From Hofstenia miamia (lineage: Eukaryota > Xenacoelomorpha > Acoela), in the NCBI GenBank assembly GCA_004352715.1, contig SCFE01000090.1:62001-126000 (forward strand): a stretch of 64,000 bases of DNA, given 5' to 3'. Below the pieces are notes generated by a model. That model was not told where the DNA came from. It ran no database searches and saw nothing but the letters and a program-made list of their open reading frames with translations. Numbering within the stretch: position 1 is the stretch's first letter; the number at the start of each line of letters is the position of its first letter. Shown piece after piece: positions 35,801 to 42,345 of the stretch. The position numbers and the translations under genes are program-made.

Positions 35801-38061
35801 CCCTTTACAAAATTTTTGAAAAACTAATGTTTGACCAAATTAACACTTATCTCTATAACAACTCGATTCTTTCGAATACTCAATTCGGCTTTCGCAAAGG
35901 TCACTCCACTTCTGATGCCTTACTTTACGCTACTGAAAATNNNNNNNNNNNNNNNNNNNNNNNNNNNNNNNNNNNNNNNNNNNNNNNNNNNNNNNNNNNN
36001 NNNNNNNNNNNNNNNNNNNNNNNNNNNNNNNNNNNNNNNNNNNNNNNNNNNNNNNNNNNNNNNNNNNNNNNNNNNNNNNNNNNNNNNNNNNNNNNNNNNN
36101 GGTCACTCCACCTCTGATGCCTTACTTTACGCTACTGAAAATTGGAGATCTTATCTTGATAATAATCTTTTTGTCACAATTGCTTCTGTCGACTTGTCCA
36201 AAGCATTTGACTCCATTGATCATCAGATTTTTCTTAGAAAACTAGAATACATTGGTTTCGATTCTAATAGTATAAATTTAATAAGATACTACTTAAGTGA
36301 TCGATTTCAAAGAGTCAAAGTAAATGATATATTTTCTAACTGGGGTAAAACTTACAAAGGTGTTCCACAAGGTACGATTTTATGACCTCTGTTCTTTTCG
36401 TTGTATGTTAACGATTTAAATTGCAGTTTAAGCAATAATTGTGGAATAGTACAGTATGCTGACGATACATGTATATGCACATATGATTATCAAATAGAAA
36501 CGTCGATTAGTAAATCAGAAAAAAATCTATCTCAATTGCTAAGATATTTCAATACTCATAATTTAACTGTAAATCCCACTAAAACAGAATTTTGTGTTGT
36601 CCCTCCATTTAATAAAGATCATCGATCACGTATTTTAAATTTTTCGGGGTCAAAAATTGCTCAAGTTGAAACTTTCAAATATTTTGGAGTATCAATTGAC
36701 AATAAATTAAACTATTCAAATCACATACGCACAGTATTACGCAAAATGGCAATGGGAATTAAAACTATTTCACATGTAGCAAATTTTATTAATGCAAAAA
36801 TGAAATTAATGTTAGTTAACTCTCCAGTATTAAGTCATTACAGATACTGTAACATCTTATTTAATAACATAAACCACTTATTAATAAATAAAATTGATTC
36901 ACAAATCAAATTGACAGCTAAAGTTTATGACGATAATTATTCTACTACGAATGAAAAATGTTTATATTGTATTAATGATGCTTCATATTTCATAAGATAC
37001 TTTTCATTAATAAAATTTTGGGATATCTCAAACCAGCGCTCATCTTACAGTAAACTGCAATTTCCTCTATATGCGTGTTCAACTTATCATTCGAGGACAT
37101 CCAAATTCAGAAAAGTGAATTTCAAGAAGCATTTTCTTAAAAATTCATTTTTAAACTCAGCAGTTGATCTATGGAATAACTTACCAATTGAAATAAAGCT
37201 AATCAAAAAGTGAATTAAATTTAATAATTAAATTAATAACTACCTCCATAAACAATATATCCCTAAAATAGGTTCTACATCATGGAAAGGATTCCAGTTT
37301 TTTAAAAGATATCATTAATTAGCAATAAACTCGGTAAACTGATAATTCTGAATCCATGTTTTTTGTTATGTTTTTATAGTTTTGTGTATTTTATGTTGTT
37401 ATTGACGCATTAAGTGTAGTATTAGCAGCTTTTGTTGAGGTGTATAATTATGCCAATGTACTACACTTAATAAGAAATTCTATTCTATATATTTAATCAT
37501 TTGTCTATTCCAATGAATCTATCCAGCAAATTAATGATGTAAGGATTTGAGTGTGTTATATTCTTTAACTTTTAAAATAAATTGAATTAATTTACATTTG
37601 CGAATGCTTTCTTGATACATTACATAAACATAATTTCTATTTGTAGATGACTGAATGTGTAAAAAGCCATACCACTGAGTGAGGGTTAGTAGTAACCAAA
37701 AGAAAGTTCACACAATAAGTATCTGCATTGGTGCTGGCTCTTTTGAGTTAGCCTTGGTGCTGGTTAACTTTCATTTCAATATTACATTTAGTGTTTTCGA
37801 TTAGTTATTTATGTAAACACTTTTTCTAAATCTTAACTGAATTTCATTGAATTGATCAAACGATTTTAGTGTAATCCGAAAGCTGCGTCAACATGAGGAG
37901 TTTTTTCCACTATTTGATGAAATGGTAACAAAACTTTTTGAAGTGTTAGGTATGTTTTTTTATTATTGTTGTTTTAACTGCAAGGGCTTTTAGAAGTAAA
38001 CTCTATTGAACGGATTGTACCCGCTGTCAAAACCTTACACGTCTTAGCGCGGCAACGTTAA
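14730..38061 (+). CDS. CEP70: CEP70, centrosomal protein of 70 kDa, 16 coding exons
   Basis: Exons: 14730-14849, 15057-15132, 15176-15302, 15343-15439, 17756-17929, 20099-20184, 21667-21735, 21776-21830, 22472-22560, 24269-24470, 28032-28172, 28230-28367, 33200-33374, 33509-33623, 37870-37949, 37994-38061. They total 1,812 bases, 603 residues plus stop, close to the roughly 600 residues of vertebrate CEP70. Every intron is GT-AG and every phase joins without a stop. The N-terminal half is coiled coil (about residues 85-200 and 228-295). The C-terminal part holds a TPR-like segment around 482-516 (GVYPRMNDVYARVGEANN), HEEFFPLFDE at about 562-571, and a final IVPAVKTLHVL. These C-terminal blocks are characteristic of CEP70. 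In the family the protein sits at the centrosome/basal body, binds gamma-tubulin and supports spindle and cilium assembly. Start chosen as the ATG directly after an acceptor. Two intron gaps could hide an exon, but phase and length argue against it. Confidence 0.85.
15057..15132 (+). CDS. CEP70: CEP70 coding exon 2
   Basis: Acceptor TTTTTAG, then EESHYNLWQTINTKLKTRGF, donor GTAATT. The W..IN..L...G pattern is shared with CEP70 N-termini. Leaves phase 1. Confidence 0.75.
15176..15302 (+). CDS. CEP70: CEP70 coding exon 3
   Basis: Acceptor ATTAG. Encodes LDCHTTKQFSSVIIKLIREN and the start of the first coiled coil. Donor GTAATT at 15,303. Leaves phase 2. Confidence 0.75.
15343..15439 (+). CDS. 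CEP70: CEP70 coding exon 4
   Basis: Acceptor CATTTTTTAG. Encodes VARQKELSLRSQANLRDLET with heptad-like spacing. Donor GTATGG. Phase 0 at the end. Confidence 0.75.
15999..17267 (-). mobile_element. DNA transposon with 204-bp inverted ends and integrase-type transposase remnant
   Basis: Terminal inverted repeats 15,999-16,202 and 17,064-17,267 begin TATATGTTAGAAC and match almost throughout. Each carries about five units of the self-complementary motif CAACAATTATGCATAATTG, whole or partial. The 860-bp interior holds part of a retroviral-type integrase on the minus strand. The protein resembles KRBA2/Ginger-like integrases, so I place it near Ginger DNA transposons. It is probably a deletion derivative because the first catalytic part is absent. 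It lies in CEP70 intron 4. A target duplication could not be fixed because the flanks are AT-rich. Confidence 0.7.
16555..17063 (-). pseudogene. Integrase (rve-type) remnant of Ginger-like transposon
   Basis: Reading down from 17,063: SPHVLQSDNGREFANK with the second catalytic Asp, then a possible 40-base intron (16,944-16,983, GTGATA...GGCAG), then VIKEVVNIWSECRLVHRKPR, SQDSVERANQDI with the catalytic Glu, and WSEGLRFVQWQKNTRYHAG. A one-base shift near 16,720 is followed by MFGQKPHLGIAASNLPEDV and ASESETEQYC, ending at a TAG near 16,555. This order matches the C-terminal half of KRBA2/Ginger-like integrases. Further cysteine-rich reading (GAKCNSRC, SNMCRNK) lies below 16,500. Not functional as it stands. 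Confidence 0.7.
17683..17737. repeat. (TA)n microsatellite
   Basis: Interrupted TA tract ending 18 bases before the acceptor of CEP70 exon 5. Confidence 0.9.
17756..17929 (+). CDS. CEP70: CEP70 coding exon 5
   Basis: Acceptor TTTCAAG. 58 codons including LYQLQDEHQAVRGKCKQLE and ERSQRKIIALQET, the central coiled coil. Donor GTATGC. Phase 0 at both ends. Confidence 0.8.
18319..18754. mobile_element. Non-autonomous hAT-type element with 8-bp target duplication
   Basis: Starts CAGAGTTGG and ends CCAACCCCG. The flanking 8-mers are identical: GTAAATAC at 18,311-18,318 and 18,755-18,762. Subterminal sequence is rich in AAAAAACG/CGTTTTTT. No transposase. It sits in CEP70 intron 5. Confidence 0.75.
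19141..19834. mobile_element. Probable non-autonomous hAT-like element
   Basis: Left end TAGGGATAAATTGAATATAC, right end read inward TAGGGATGTGTCGGACTCC. Both are followed by CCGGATACCGG-type repeats (several copies of CCGGATAC/GTATCCGG at each end). No clear 8-bp duplication. No coding content. CEP70 intron 5. Confidence 0.55.
20099..20184 (+). CDS. CEP70: CEP70 coding exon 6
   Basis: Acceptor GTATTTAG. Encodes ENKRKEASNKVFQNFRARPA. Donor GTATTA. Leaves phase 2. Confidence 0.75.
20912..21115 (+). repeat. SINE-like dispersed repeat, copy 1
   Basis: GC-richer island. Shares its start (GGGTTACTCAACCAGTC) and end (GACACAGCAAAGCTGCCTCA, also GCAAAGCA and GGATCATAAC) with the repeat at 60,033-60,431, but the middle is shorter. 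GC-rich sequence continues to about 21,380 without a match in the second copy. No pol III box was identified with confidence. Confidence 0.5.
21116..21385. other. GC-rich island of unknown nature
   Basis: Base composition differs sharply from the AT-rich intron around it. Includes hairpin-forming GTATGACTGCCCCATGAGAC and TTCGGCTTTCTCC. No ORF. It may be another dispersed element abutting the SINE-like repeat. Confidence 0.35.
21667..21735 (+). CDS. CEP70: CEP70 coding exon 7
   Basis: Acceptor TTCTGTAG. Encodes WISMIESFQDEIDELKGKLK. Donor GTATTC. Leaves phase 2. Confidence 0.75.
21776..21830 (+). CDS. CEP70: CEP70 coding exon 8
   Basis: Short exon after acceptor CTAATTTAG. Encodes SDDNSSGALDQLKRKYD. 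Donor GTATTT is the weakest of the set, but phase 0 matches exon 9. Confidence 0.65.
22472..22560 (+). CDS. CEP70: CEP70 coding exon 9
   Basis: Acceptor TTTTCTTTTAG. Encodes QLESELQDANNTVSRLESSR, coiled coil. Donor GTATTA. Leaves phase 2. Confidence 0.75.
22682..24051 (-). mobile_element. mariner-type transposon with 136-bp inverted ends
   Basis: Ends CAGGGTGAGTCATAAGTAAC (22,682-22,817) and its inverted partner (23,916-24,051) match over about 136 bp. TA dinucleotides flank both sides (22,680-22,681 and 24,052-24,053), the expected target duplication. The element is 1.37 kb, full length for mariner, with a decayed transposase on the minus strand. CEP70 intron 9. Confidence 0.85.
22897..23880 (-). 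pseudogene. mariner transposase pseudogene
   Basis: Reading downwards: an HTH-like start (LETRLRCYYASNNIPQAAL), RVQIVENAMEDTKNQFGST, NLYPYKIRLLQEITEDD, the first catalytic block WSDEAYLHMNG, SLHPIKVCIWLGFTSSF, and the last block WPARPPDINRLDYWFWG, where the third acidic residue is Asp as in mariners. No QDGA-like second-Asp motif was found between them. At least two frameshifts and stops are present. Inactive. Confidence 0.8.
24054..24082. repeat. (TA)n microsatellite
   Basis: TA-rich tract adjoining the right end of the mariner element. Confidence 0.9.
24269..24470 (+). CDS. CEP70: CEP70 coding exon 10
   Basis: Longest exon. Acceptor ATATTTAG. Encodes ARKYLESFCNYLNLTDLSEV and VIPKLRILSEKNNKYLKLKK. 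Donor GTAGTT. Phase 0 at the end. Confidence 0.8.
25175..25934. mobile_element. hAT-like element
   Basis: Left end CAGTGGCGCAGCCACAG, right end read inward CAGTGGCACAGCCAAGGGGG, a widespread hAT terminus. Flanking 8-mers TCCACTAC and CCCACTAG agree at 6 of 8. Interior 760 bp shows no recognisable transposase. CEP70 intron 10. Confidence 0.65.
26877..27616. mobile_element. hAT-like element with near-perfect 8-bp target duplication
   Basis: Left end CAGTGGCGGATACAG, right end read inward CAGGAGCTGATACAG. Flanks CATCAGGG (26,869-26,876) and CTTCAGGG (27,617-27,624) agree at 7 of 8. Both ends carry the GGGCCC/GGTCCGGGC-type run seen in many hAT ends. No transposase. CEP70 intron 10. Confidence 0.7.
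28032..28172 (+). CDS. CEP70: CEP70 coding exon 11
   Basis: Acceptor TTCTTTAG. 47 codons, FCDNVMDITDSTGV to LQVWVDQMLQIK. The W.DQ motif is shared with CEP70 relatives. Donor GTAATA. Confidence 0.8.
28230..28367 (+). CDS. CEP70: CEP70 coding exon 12
   Basis: Acceptor TTTATTTAG. 46 codons, QLYRSINKLIATFLPNQKIL and VVDLKNYVDGFTRENQSEL. Donor GTGAGA. The next intron holds two assembly gaps. Confidence 0.8.
29521..29550. repeat. (TA)n microsatellite
   Basis: Pure TA run directly before the hairpin at 29,550. Confidence 0.9.
29550..29632. repeat. 14-bp hairpin plus third direct copy
   Basis: ATTCGTCGTTTGTA (29,550-29,563) and TACAAACGACGAAT (29,587-29,600) are perfectly complementary with a 23-base loop. 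The second arm recurs at 29,619-29,632. This could be the end of an element whose remainder lies in the gap beginning at 29,762. Confidence 0.6.
29762..30579. other. Assembly gap (818 N)
   Basis: Lies in CEP70 intron 12 and ends in a TA microsatellite at 30,580-30,606. Confidence 0.99.
30799..31398 (+). pseudogene. Tc1-like transposase, N-terminal part
   Basis: HTH region KREKLQLHVNLGETDKEVLE and the GRPRKI hook, 30,799-31,062. After a frameshift there is VSERTIQRRLRAAGYKKKQP. A third frame holds the first catalytic block WENVFITDECLFYLHQN and FSPHVMVLGALSTQGFY. The frame ends after FVRGNVH at 31,399, where the foreign segment begins. Confidence 0.8.
31441..31890 (-). CDS. Unrecognised ORF inside the Tc1 transposase
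   Basis: Minus-strand frame. The ATG at 31,812 gives 123 residues (MIRMKGQIDIHYKFFRG to KTKLNVREMF). The frame is open further upstream, to about 31,910 (HVSCIVICEVSSKQRVTYST), so this may be an exon or the 3' part of a longer gene. Composition is mixed and charged, with no low complexity. I do not recognise a family. It lies in a segment that splits the Tc1 transposase between FVRGNVH and YINILEDFLPYA, so it arrived after the transposon. Possibilities: captured host exon, retrocopy, or fragment of another mobile or viral element. Confidence 0.4.
   Translation of the reverse strand, partial: SCIVICEVSSKQRVTYSTIIKTKGPNLIRMKGQIDIHYKFFRGDELGFNLSNTDGKKFKEGEIDLFDDENYNYGLIEAAYLCKTKSEGDTHWQVGYVKLMVTVQKSKASESIAHYYYFNNEKLNDSLIEGCKELPTDFEKTKLNVREMF
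31946..32319 (+). pseudogene. Tc1-like transposase, C-terminal part
   Basis: Continues from YINILEDFLPYANTVFPNGW to the second catalytic block VLQQDGARAHTSRK. A frameshift near 32,065 leads to the third block WPPNSPDLSPIENLWSIIK with catalytic Glu, and the stop at 32,319. Spacing fits the Tc1 DDE arrangement. Confidence 0.8.
32449..32779. other. Assembly gap (331 N) between TA repeats
   Basis: Starts in a TA run at the right end of the Tc1-like element and ends at an inverted Tc1 terminus, so it probably hides a second, shorter copy. Confidence 0.99.
32780..32830 (-). mobile_element. Terminus of a second Tc1-like copy, inverted
   Basis: Matches the first 51 bases of the element at 30,608 in reverse complement (ends TTTTTTTGACGCGCGG), followed by a TA microsatellite to about 32,862. 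Confidence 0.8.
33200..33374 (+). CDS. CEP70: CEP70 coding exon 13, TPR-like segment
   Basis: Acceptor GAATTTAG. Encodes LRDIVRHFQNLFEVE and GVYPRMNDVYARVGEANN, the most conserved stretch of the family. Donor GTAAGT is consensus. Leaves phase 1. Confidence 0.85.
33509..33623 (+). CDS. CEP70: CEP70 coding exon 14
   Basis: Acceptor CCTTCTAG. Encodes VIGAVEAVCRQLNTKTYDQL and MLSVDDLER. Donor GTTAGT. Leaves phase 2. A LINE fills much of the intron that follows. Confidence 0.85.
34080..34240 (-). pseudogene. Small RT fragment, minus strand
   Basis: Minus frame contains DLPQGSVCGKLLLN (motif B) and FLKYADDILICLST (motif C) with one stop between them. It abuts the plus-strand LINE that begins just downstream. 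Confidence 0.6.
34725..35139. other. Assembly gap (415 N)
   Basis: Inside the LINE endonuclease domain. Confidence 0.99.
35941..36100. other. Spurious assembly gap (160 N)
   Basis: The 42 bases before the gap (35,899-35,940) recur immediately after it (36,101-36,142) with one mismatch, and the LINE frame continues correctly if one copy is dropped. The two contigs therefore overlap and nothing is missing. Confidence 0.9.
37411..37469 (+). repeat. LINE 3' UTR hairpin
   Basis: TAAGTGTAGTA (37,411-37,421) and TACTACACTTA (37,459-37,469) are perfectly complementary, about 20-30 bases before the element's 3' tail. Some LINE reverse transcriptases recognise 3' stem-loops. Confidence 0.55.
37870..37949 (+). 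CDS. CEP70: CEP70 coding exon 15
   Basis: Acceptor CGATTTTAG. Encodes VIRKLRQHEEFFPLFDEMVT. Donor GTATGT. Leaves phase 1. Confidence 0.85.
37994..38061 (+). CDS. CEP70: CEP70 coding exon 16 and stop
   Basis: Acceptor GGCTTTTAG. Encodes EVNSIERIVPAVKTLHVLAR, then QR and TAA. No AATAAA lies close behind; a variant signal AATATA is at 38,112. Confidence 0.85.
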
Positions 38062-38468
38062 ATTTTTAAATTTGTAAACTTTGTAAATATCAATTTTTGT
38101 TAGTATATTTTAATATAAAATTTACATTCCTTGTTTACTGTCAACCTTATAAAAAACTGTGTGTGAAATCTATAACCCTTGGGTAAAATTAAAAATGAGT
38201 TTTCCACAAGGAAACATTTTGAGTTCTTTACTTTCTAAAAGGAGTCAGAAGGATTGTTTTTCAATTAAATTTCAATATGGGTTTCTATTGACCAGTAGCA
38301 GCTCGTGCATGCAAAAGCTAGGCACGGAAATATTTTTAAGTAACCAAATTAGTATAAATAATAAAACATAAAAAATATTTATATGTGAAATCCCTGAGGC
38401 GATTTTTTCCGAAAGATATTTGTAATATTATTATTATAAAAATAAGATTAGTCATGCAGTTCATTTAA

Positions 38469-39160
38469 CACTAGAAAGACCGGTGAGTCAATTGACCCAG
38501 AAATGATTATATACGAATTTTCACACGTTTCAGAATTAGCAGTAGCTGGCTACGCTCTATTGACTTTTCCTAAAACTAAGATATATGAAATATAAGCATA
38601 AAATAAATTTCATGGTTTTGTTAGTTTTGATTTTAATCAATGTTTATACATGAAAGACCATTGGGTCAATTGCCCCACTTCAATTTAGTCACTGCATTCC
38701 TCCACTAAGAAAGCCGCGCCAGAGCGTTTTATAGCTTGGGTATTGTCCGAATGTGGTTGCAATTTTCAGTGAAGAAATGAACATGAGAAGTGCAAGAACC
38801 CACAGAGGGTTCTTGCTGAACATTGGAAAGCTGTTGTGCTCCAGGGCACCAACCTGAAAGCGTCAATCTCATTTCAGTGTTTCAATGCTTCGATCTTAAA
38901 CCCTGCTGAGTAGGTCATCTGAAAAACAAAGGTAAAGTGCTTCGAATGTCAACAGTATGTTTGTGGTAAGTGCTTGTCTCCACTATGTAATTCATTCATT
39001 TCCTCGTAGCTGGGCACATCATAAATTCCCGTGGTTTGATATTTTGTTCTCCAATAATTGTTGTACTATATTGGAATGAAAATGTTCATTGAAATAATAA
39101 GTTTTAGTTGCTATGGGTCAATTGACTCAACGGCCTTTAACGACTTTGGTCTTTGTAGTG
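38469..39160 (+). mobile_element. piggyBac-like element in TTAA
   Basis: TTAA on both sides (38,465-38,468 and 39,161-39,164). Ends CACTAGAAAGACC and, read inward from the right, CACTACAAAGACC. Subterminal GTCAATTGACCC-type palindromes occur at both ends. 692 bp, mostly deleted, keeping the transposase C-terminal finger. Lies about 400 bp after the CEP70 stop. Confidence 0.8.
38935..39009 (+). pseudogene. piggyBac transposase C-terminal cysteine-rich end
   Basis: KCFECQQYVCGKCLSPLCNS then FISS and TAG. The C-x2-C...C-x2-C...C pattern matches the zinc-binding tail of piggyBac transposases. No DDD catalytic domain remains. Confidence 0.6.
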
Positions 39161-39164
39161 TTAA

Positions 39165-40299
39165 TATAACATTTTTACCATAAATTGCTTTTCATTTCTG
39201 TAGTTTTTTCCCCTAATCGGTTGTTCTTGAATTTGTTAAAATTTGCTTTAAACAGAAAATAATCATTCTGCAGACGCTGCTCAAAATCCATTAGTTTGTA
39301 TTAAATCAGATATTTACAAATGTCATGTAAGAGAAATTATGCATTTCAAAATATCGAATACGAATTTTTTCGATTTACAATTGGAGCTATGCCAATGATC
39401 GCAAACTTGAGATTAACTACAAAGTTTTTATTTTTACGAAATCAACGTTACAAATATAATCTAAGTTACAAATTATCAATCTTGGTTACAAATAAACTAC
39501 AATAATTAAAACTTGTTTACCAATCAAAATTGAGAAAATTAGAGTAGGAATTTAGGACAGAAAATGGCAGTTAAGGGTAATCACATTTAATTGCACAAAG
39601 TTATTAAAATTTAATAATTCTATAAAGCGGCATTTGCATTGGGATATGTGAAACTGGCCTCTATTTGAGTGCATATGGCTCCAATTTATTTCAAAATATA
39701 TTTTTTTTAAATTATCGAAGATACATTTAATTTTTGAATGAATTGGTTGCACATTAGTAGAAAAAATTCGTCTTTCATTAATGATTCCTGTAAACTTTTT
39801 AATTTATGTTAAAGAATATCAAATGGCTACCGTATTCTTCTTTAAGAATTTGTACAAGAAATCCGCGAGATAAAGAATGCGAAAAAGTCATTATACCAGA
39901 TAGGAGCCTTGCTCAAATATATTCTGTTTCCTGGCACTGCTTGAATAGAGAGGTTTCTTATTGATATTTAAATAATAAATATCATGTTTACTTTTAGGTT
40001 ATTGTATTAAATGAAAATAATTTTAACAAAAACATTGAAATATATTTCGACTTACAATGTCATTGTCAGTTTTACAAATAATTCCCTCTAATTTTTACTT
40101 GATTATATAATATTATTTAATTTCGCTAAATCTTAATTATTGGATATTGCGGACGGCAACTAAGCAAAAGAACATGAAACTAATTCAACAAAAATTTCAA
40201 AAAAAAACACCTAAAAAATTGTGGACTAAGTTATAATGTAAAAATTTTAAAGAATACTGATGCAAAATATCTTAAAATCACTGAAAGCATTCCAATTAG
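39165..40299. other. No gene recognised
   Basis: AT-rich with short ORFs only. No paired termini found. Confidence 0.4.
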
Positions 40300-40866
40300 A
40301 TTATTTCAACCAAGTCTAAATACAAAAGATGATTGCATACCTAAACTATTGCTACTATTGGCGGCGCAGACCCGATAAGGTCTGGAATTTAACAATGACA
40401 GATCATGTATCTCATTTAGTTAAAAAATCATATTTTATTCTGAAAAATCTTTACAAAATTAAAAATTATCTGCCAACAAGTTCTCGATCAGAACAATCCA
40501 AGACATTAATTTTGGTTTGTGCAATATTTTAATACAGAAACTTCAAAGAATTCAAAATAACTGTGTACGCTTTGTTTTTGATTTGAAAAGTATGGAGCAT
40601 ATCAGTCCTGCAACTTCATTGGTTAAAGATTTTCTTCCGCATAAAATATAAAGTTTGCACAATAATCTTCAAGGCAGTTCATAATAATGCTCGTACATAT
40701 TTAAATGATTTATTTGTTTTTGAAAATTCAACTATAGGAGCTTTTAGACAACATTTGAAAAAAACTAGAAATCATAAATATATTGAATCAAAAAGATCGA
40801 CTTTAATTGCTGATGCCTATATTTTCAAGAACCTTAGTGCAAATACCAGAACTGCAAAAATTTTAA
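40300..40866 (+). pseudogene. LINE ORF2 C-terminal fragment
   Basis: Frames contain DHVSHLVKKSYFILKNLYKI, then IQKLQRIQNNCVRFVF and MEHISPATSLVKDF, the standard post-RT region of CR1/L2-type LINEs. The last part reads NLSANTRTAKILR before a stop. 5' truncated. Confidence 0.7.
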
Positions 40867-41570
40867 GATAAGATAAGATATTCTTTATTCAGATAAATAT
40901 TAACAATTATAAACTGGTAATTTATCTGAATAGGATCGTCAAATATACATACATACATACAAACACATACAATAGGATAAGGCTCTATATGCAATAAATC
41001 TACCAGGCTAGGGATAAATTACTATCAGGATTTCAAGAACAAGATCAAGTTTTAATAACATTGCTGATAATAGAACTCTTTGAACTACAATTACAAATAT
41101 GTACGCAATATGAGAAGTAAATTATTATATTGTAATATATAGCCCTGTAAAAACCGTATATGATGCAAGCAGTATTTGTCCATCCCAAAAGATAGGATGG
41201 AGCATATCACTATTTATTAAGACAAGTGGTTGGAGATTATTAAACAGTAAGATTTATTTTTTGCTTAATTAACAAGCATTTGCAATATTCAGAATTCTAA
41301 AGGCTAGTCCTCTTATATAGGATGGAAGAATAAACGCGCTCTTTTTCTAATCTTGATTACTAGTAATGAACTAAAATTATCAGACATATTAAGACTTGAA
41401 TAGTACGATATTGGCATAAAATCCAAACTCATCAAATGCTTTACAAGCCATTGTGAAAATGCATAATTCTGTAATACTGTTACTCATACAATCAAAGAAT
41501 TTCAAAATTCGAAAGCATTCAAGTTAAAATTAGTCATTTTGAGTCAAGGGCTTCTAGAAGCCCTTGTTTC
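40867..41570 (-). mobile_element. 3' end of a LINE on the minus strand
   Basis: Starts with AAGATAAGATAAGATA, the reverse of the (TTATC)n tail also seen at 51,783-51,796. Next is a perfect 13-bp hairpin (TATTCAGATAAAT 40,886-40,898 with ATTTATCTGAATA 40,920-40,932). Two LINE 3' ends therefore meet tail to tail here. No RT sequence was recognised further in, so the inner limit is a guess. Confidence 0.45.
41545..41566. repeat. 22-bp perfect palindrome
   Basis: CAAGGGCTTC-TAGAAGCCCTTG without loop, unusually GC-rich for its surroundings. Confidence 0.6.
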
Positions 41571-42170
41571 GAGTAATAATTTTAAAAAATGAAAATGGTA
41601 CTTTAAACAAAAAGATTGCAAAAAAATTGTTCAAAATGTACGGGAGTCAATAAGAAAGAAAAGGCCAAGTGTGTAAAAAGTTGAAATTAAATGATAAAAA
41701 TGATATTATCATAATTTGTAAAACTAATTACAGACGCAAATATAACAAAAAAAGCTTGTGGAAAATTGAGGAAAATAAAAAAATTGATAAGACTTATGCC
41801 AAAAATGAAAATTACTAAATTAGTACTACTAATGCATCTTTATTTGAAGACTTAACTAGCTTTAAGGAATTTAAGTCTAAATTATTTGCTGATAATGAAA
41901 ACATTCTCAAGGATTTTGAAATGAAGCATTGTGAATTAATATATGGTAATGCTAGCAATTATGGCAAGTGCAAAGAAATAATAATGAAGGATTCTGCAAA
42001 ATTGAGACATGTGTTGATTGCAAAAAAAATTAAGACTTGGTTTATTATGTCATTATTCTTAGAGATTTAGTAATTGTAGCAAATATTGTCATTCCACAAA
42101 GATATGCTTAATGAAATTATCCAACTGGCAACTGGATGTATTGCATAGATAGTAGTATTAGTCCGAGTCC
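41571..42170. other. No gene recognised
   Basis: A-rich sequence with broken short ORFs. Confidence 0.3.
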
Positions 42171-42345
42171 ATGAGGTTCCACTTTTTTCTGATTGGTCGA
42201 GAGGTGGAGTTCAGGAGGTTCCACTTTTTTCTGATTGGTCGAGAAATGGAGTCCAGGAGATCTCACTTTTCTCTGATTGATCGAGAGGGACCTTTGGCAT
42301 CTGCTGGGCCGTGTATATTGGCGGGGGGTGTATCTCTGACGTCAT
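42171..42345 (+). promoter_or_regulatory. Promoter-like cluster: three inverted CCAAT motifs and a CRE
   Basis: A 42-bp tandem repeat holds CTGATTGG at 42,189 and 42,231 and a diverged CTGATTGA at 42,273. Then come a GC-rich GGCGGGGGG run (about 42,320-42,328) and a perfect CRE, TGACGTCA, at 42,337-42,344, followed by TTGG. CCAAT/NF-Y sites with a CRE are typical of animal promoters. No gene is evident downstream before the giant palindrome, 400 bp away. It may be a transposon promoter or chance. Confidence 0.35.

Larger units (their letters stand above)
34250..37500 (+). pseudogene. LINE ORF2 copy in CEP70 intron 14
   Basis: Endonuclease part: SDIIWKPNGYELFRCDRD and NKSKGCGVMLLIPKHF, then MGDWNINYL. 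After a 415-N gap comes the linker (35,140-35,528) with KWDFINNALNRNKG. The RT has FGFRKGHSTSDALLYATENW, VDLSKAFDSIDHQ (motif A), GVPQGTIL followed by an internal TGA at 36,383, then YADDTCI (motif C). The C-terminal part runs to 37,213. A 3' UTR hairpin and an ATTCTATTCTAT tail end the copy near 37,490. It is the same family as the minus-strand copy at 52-56 kb (shared YCPxK, GDWNxNYL and LSKAF blocks). Confidence 0.85.
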
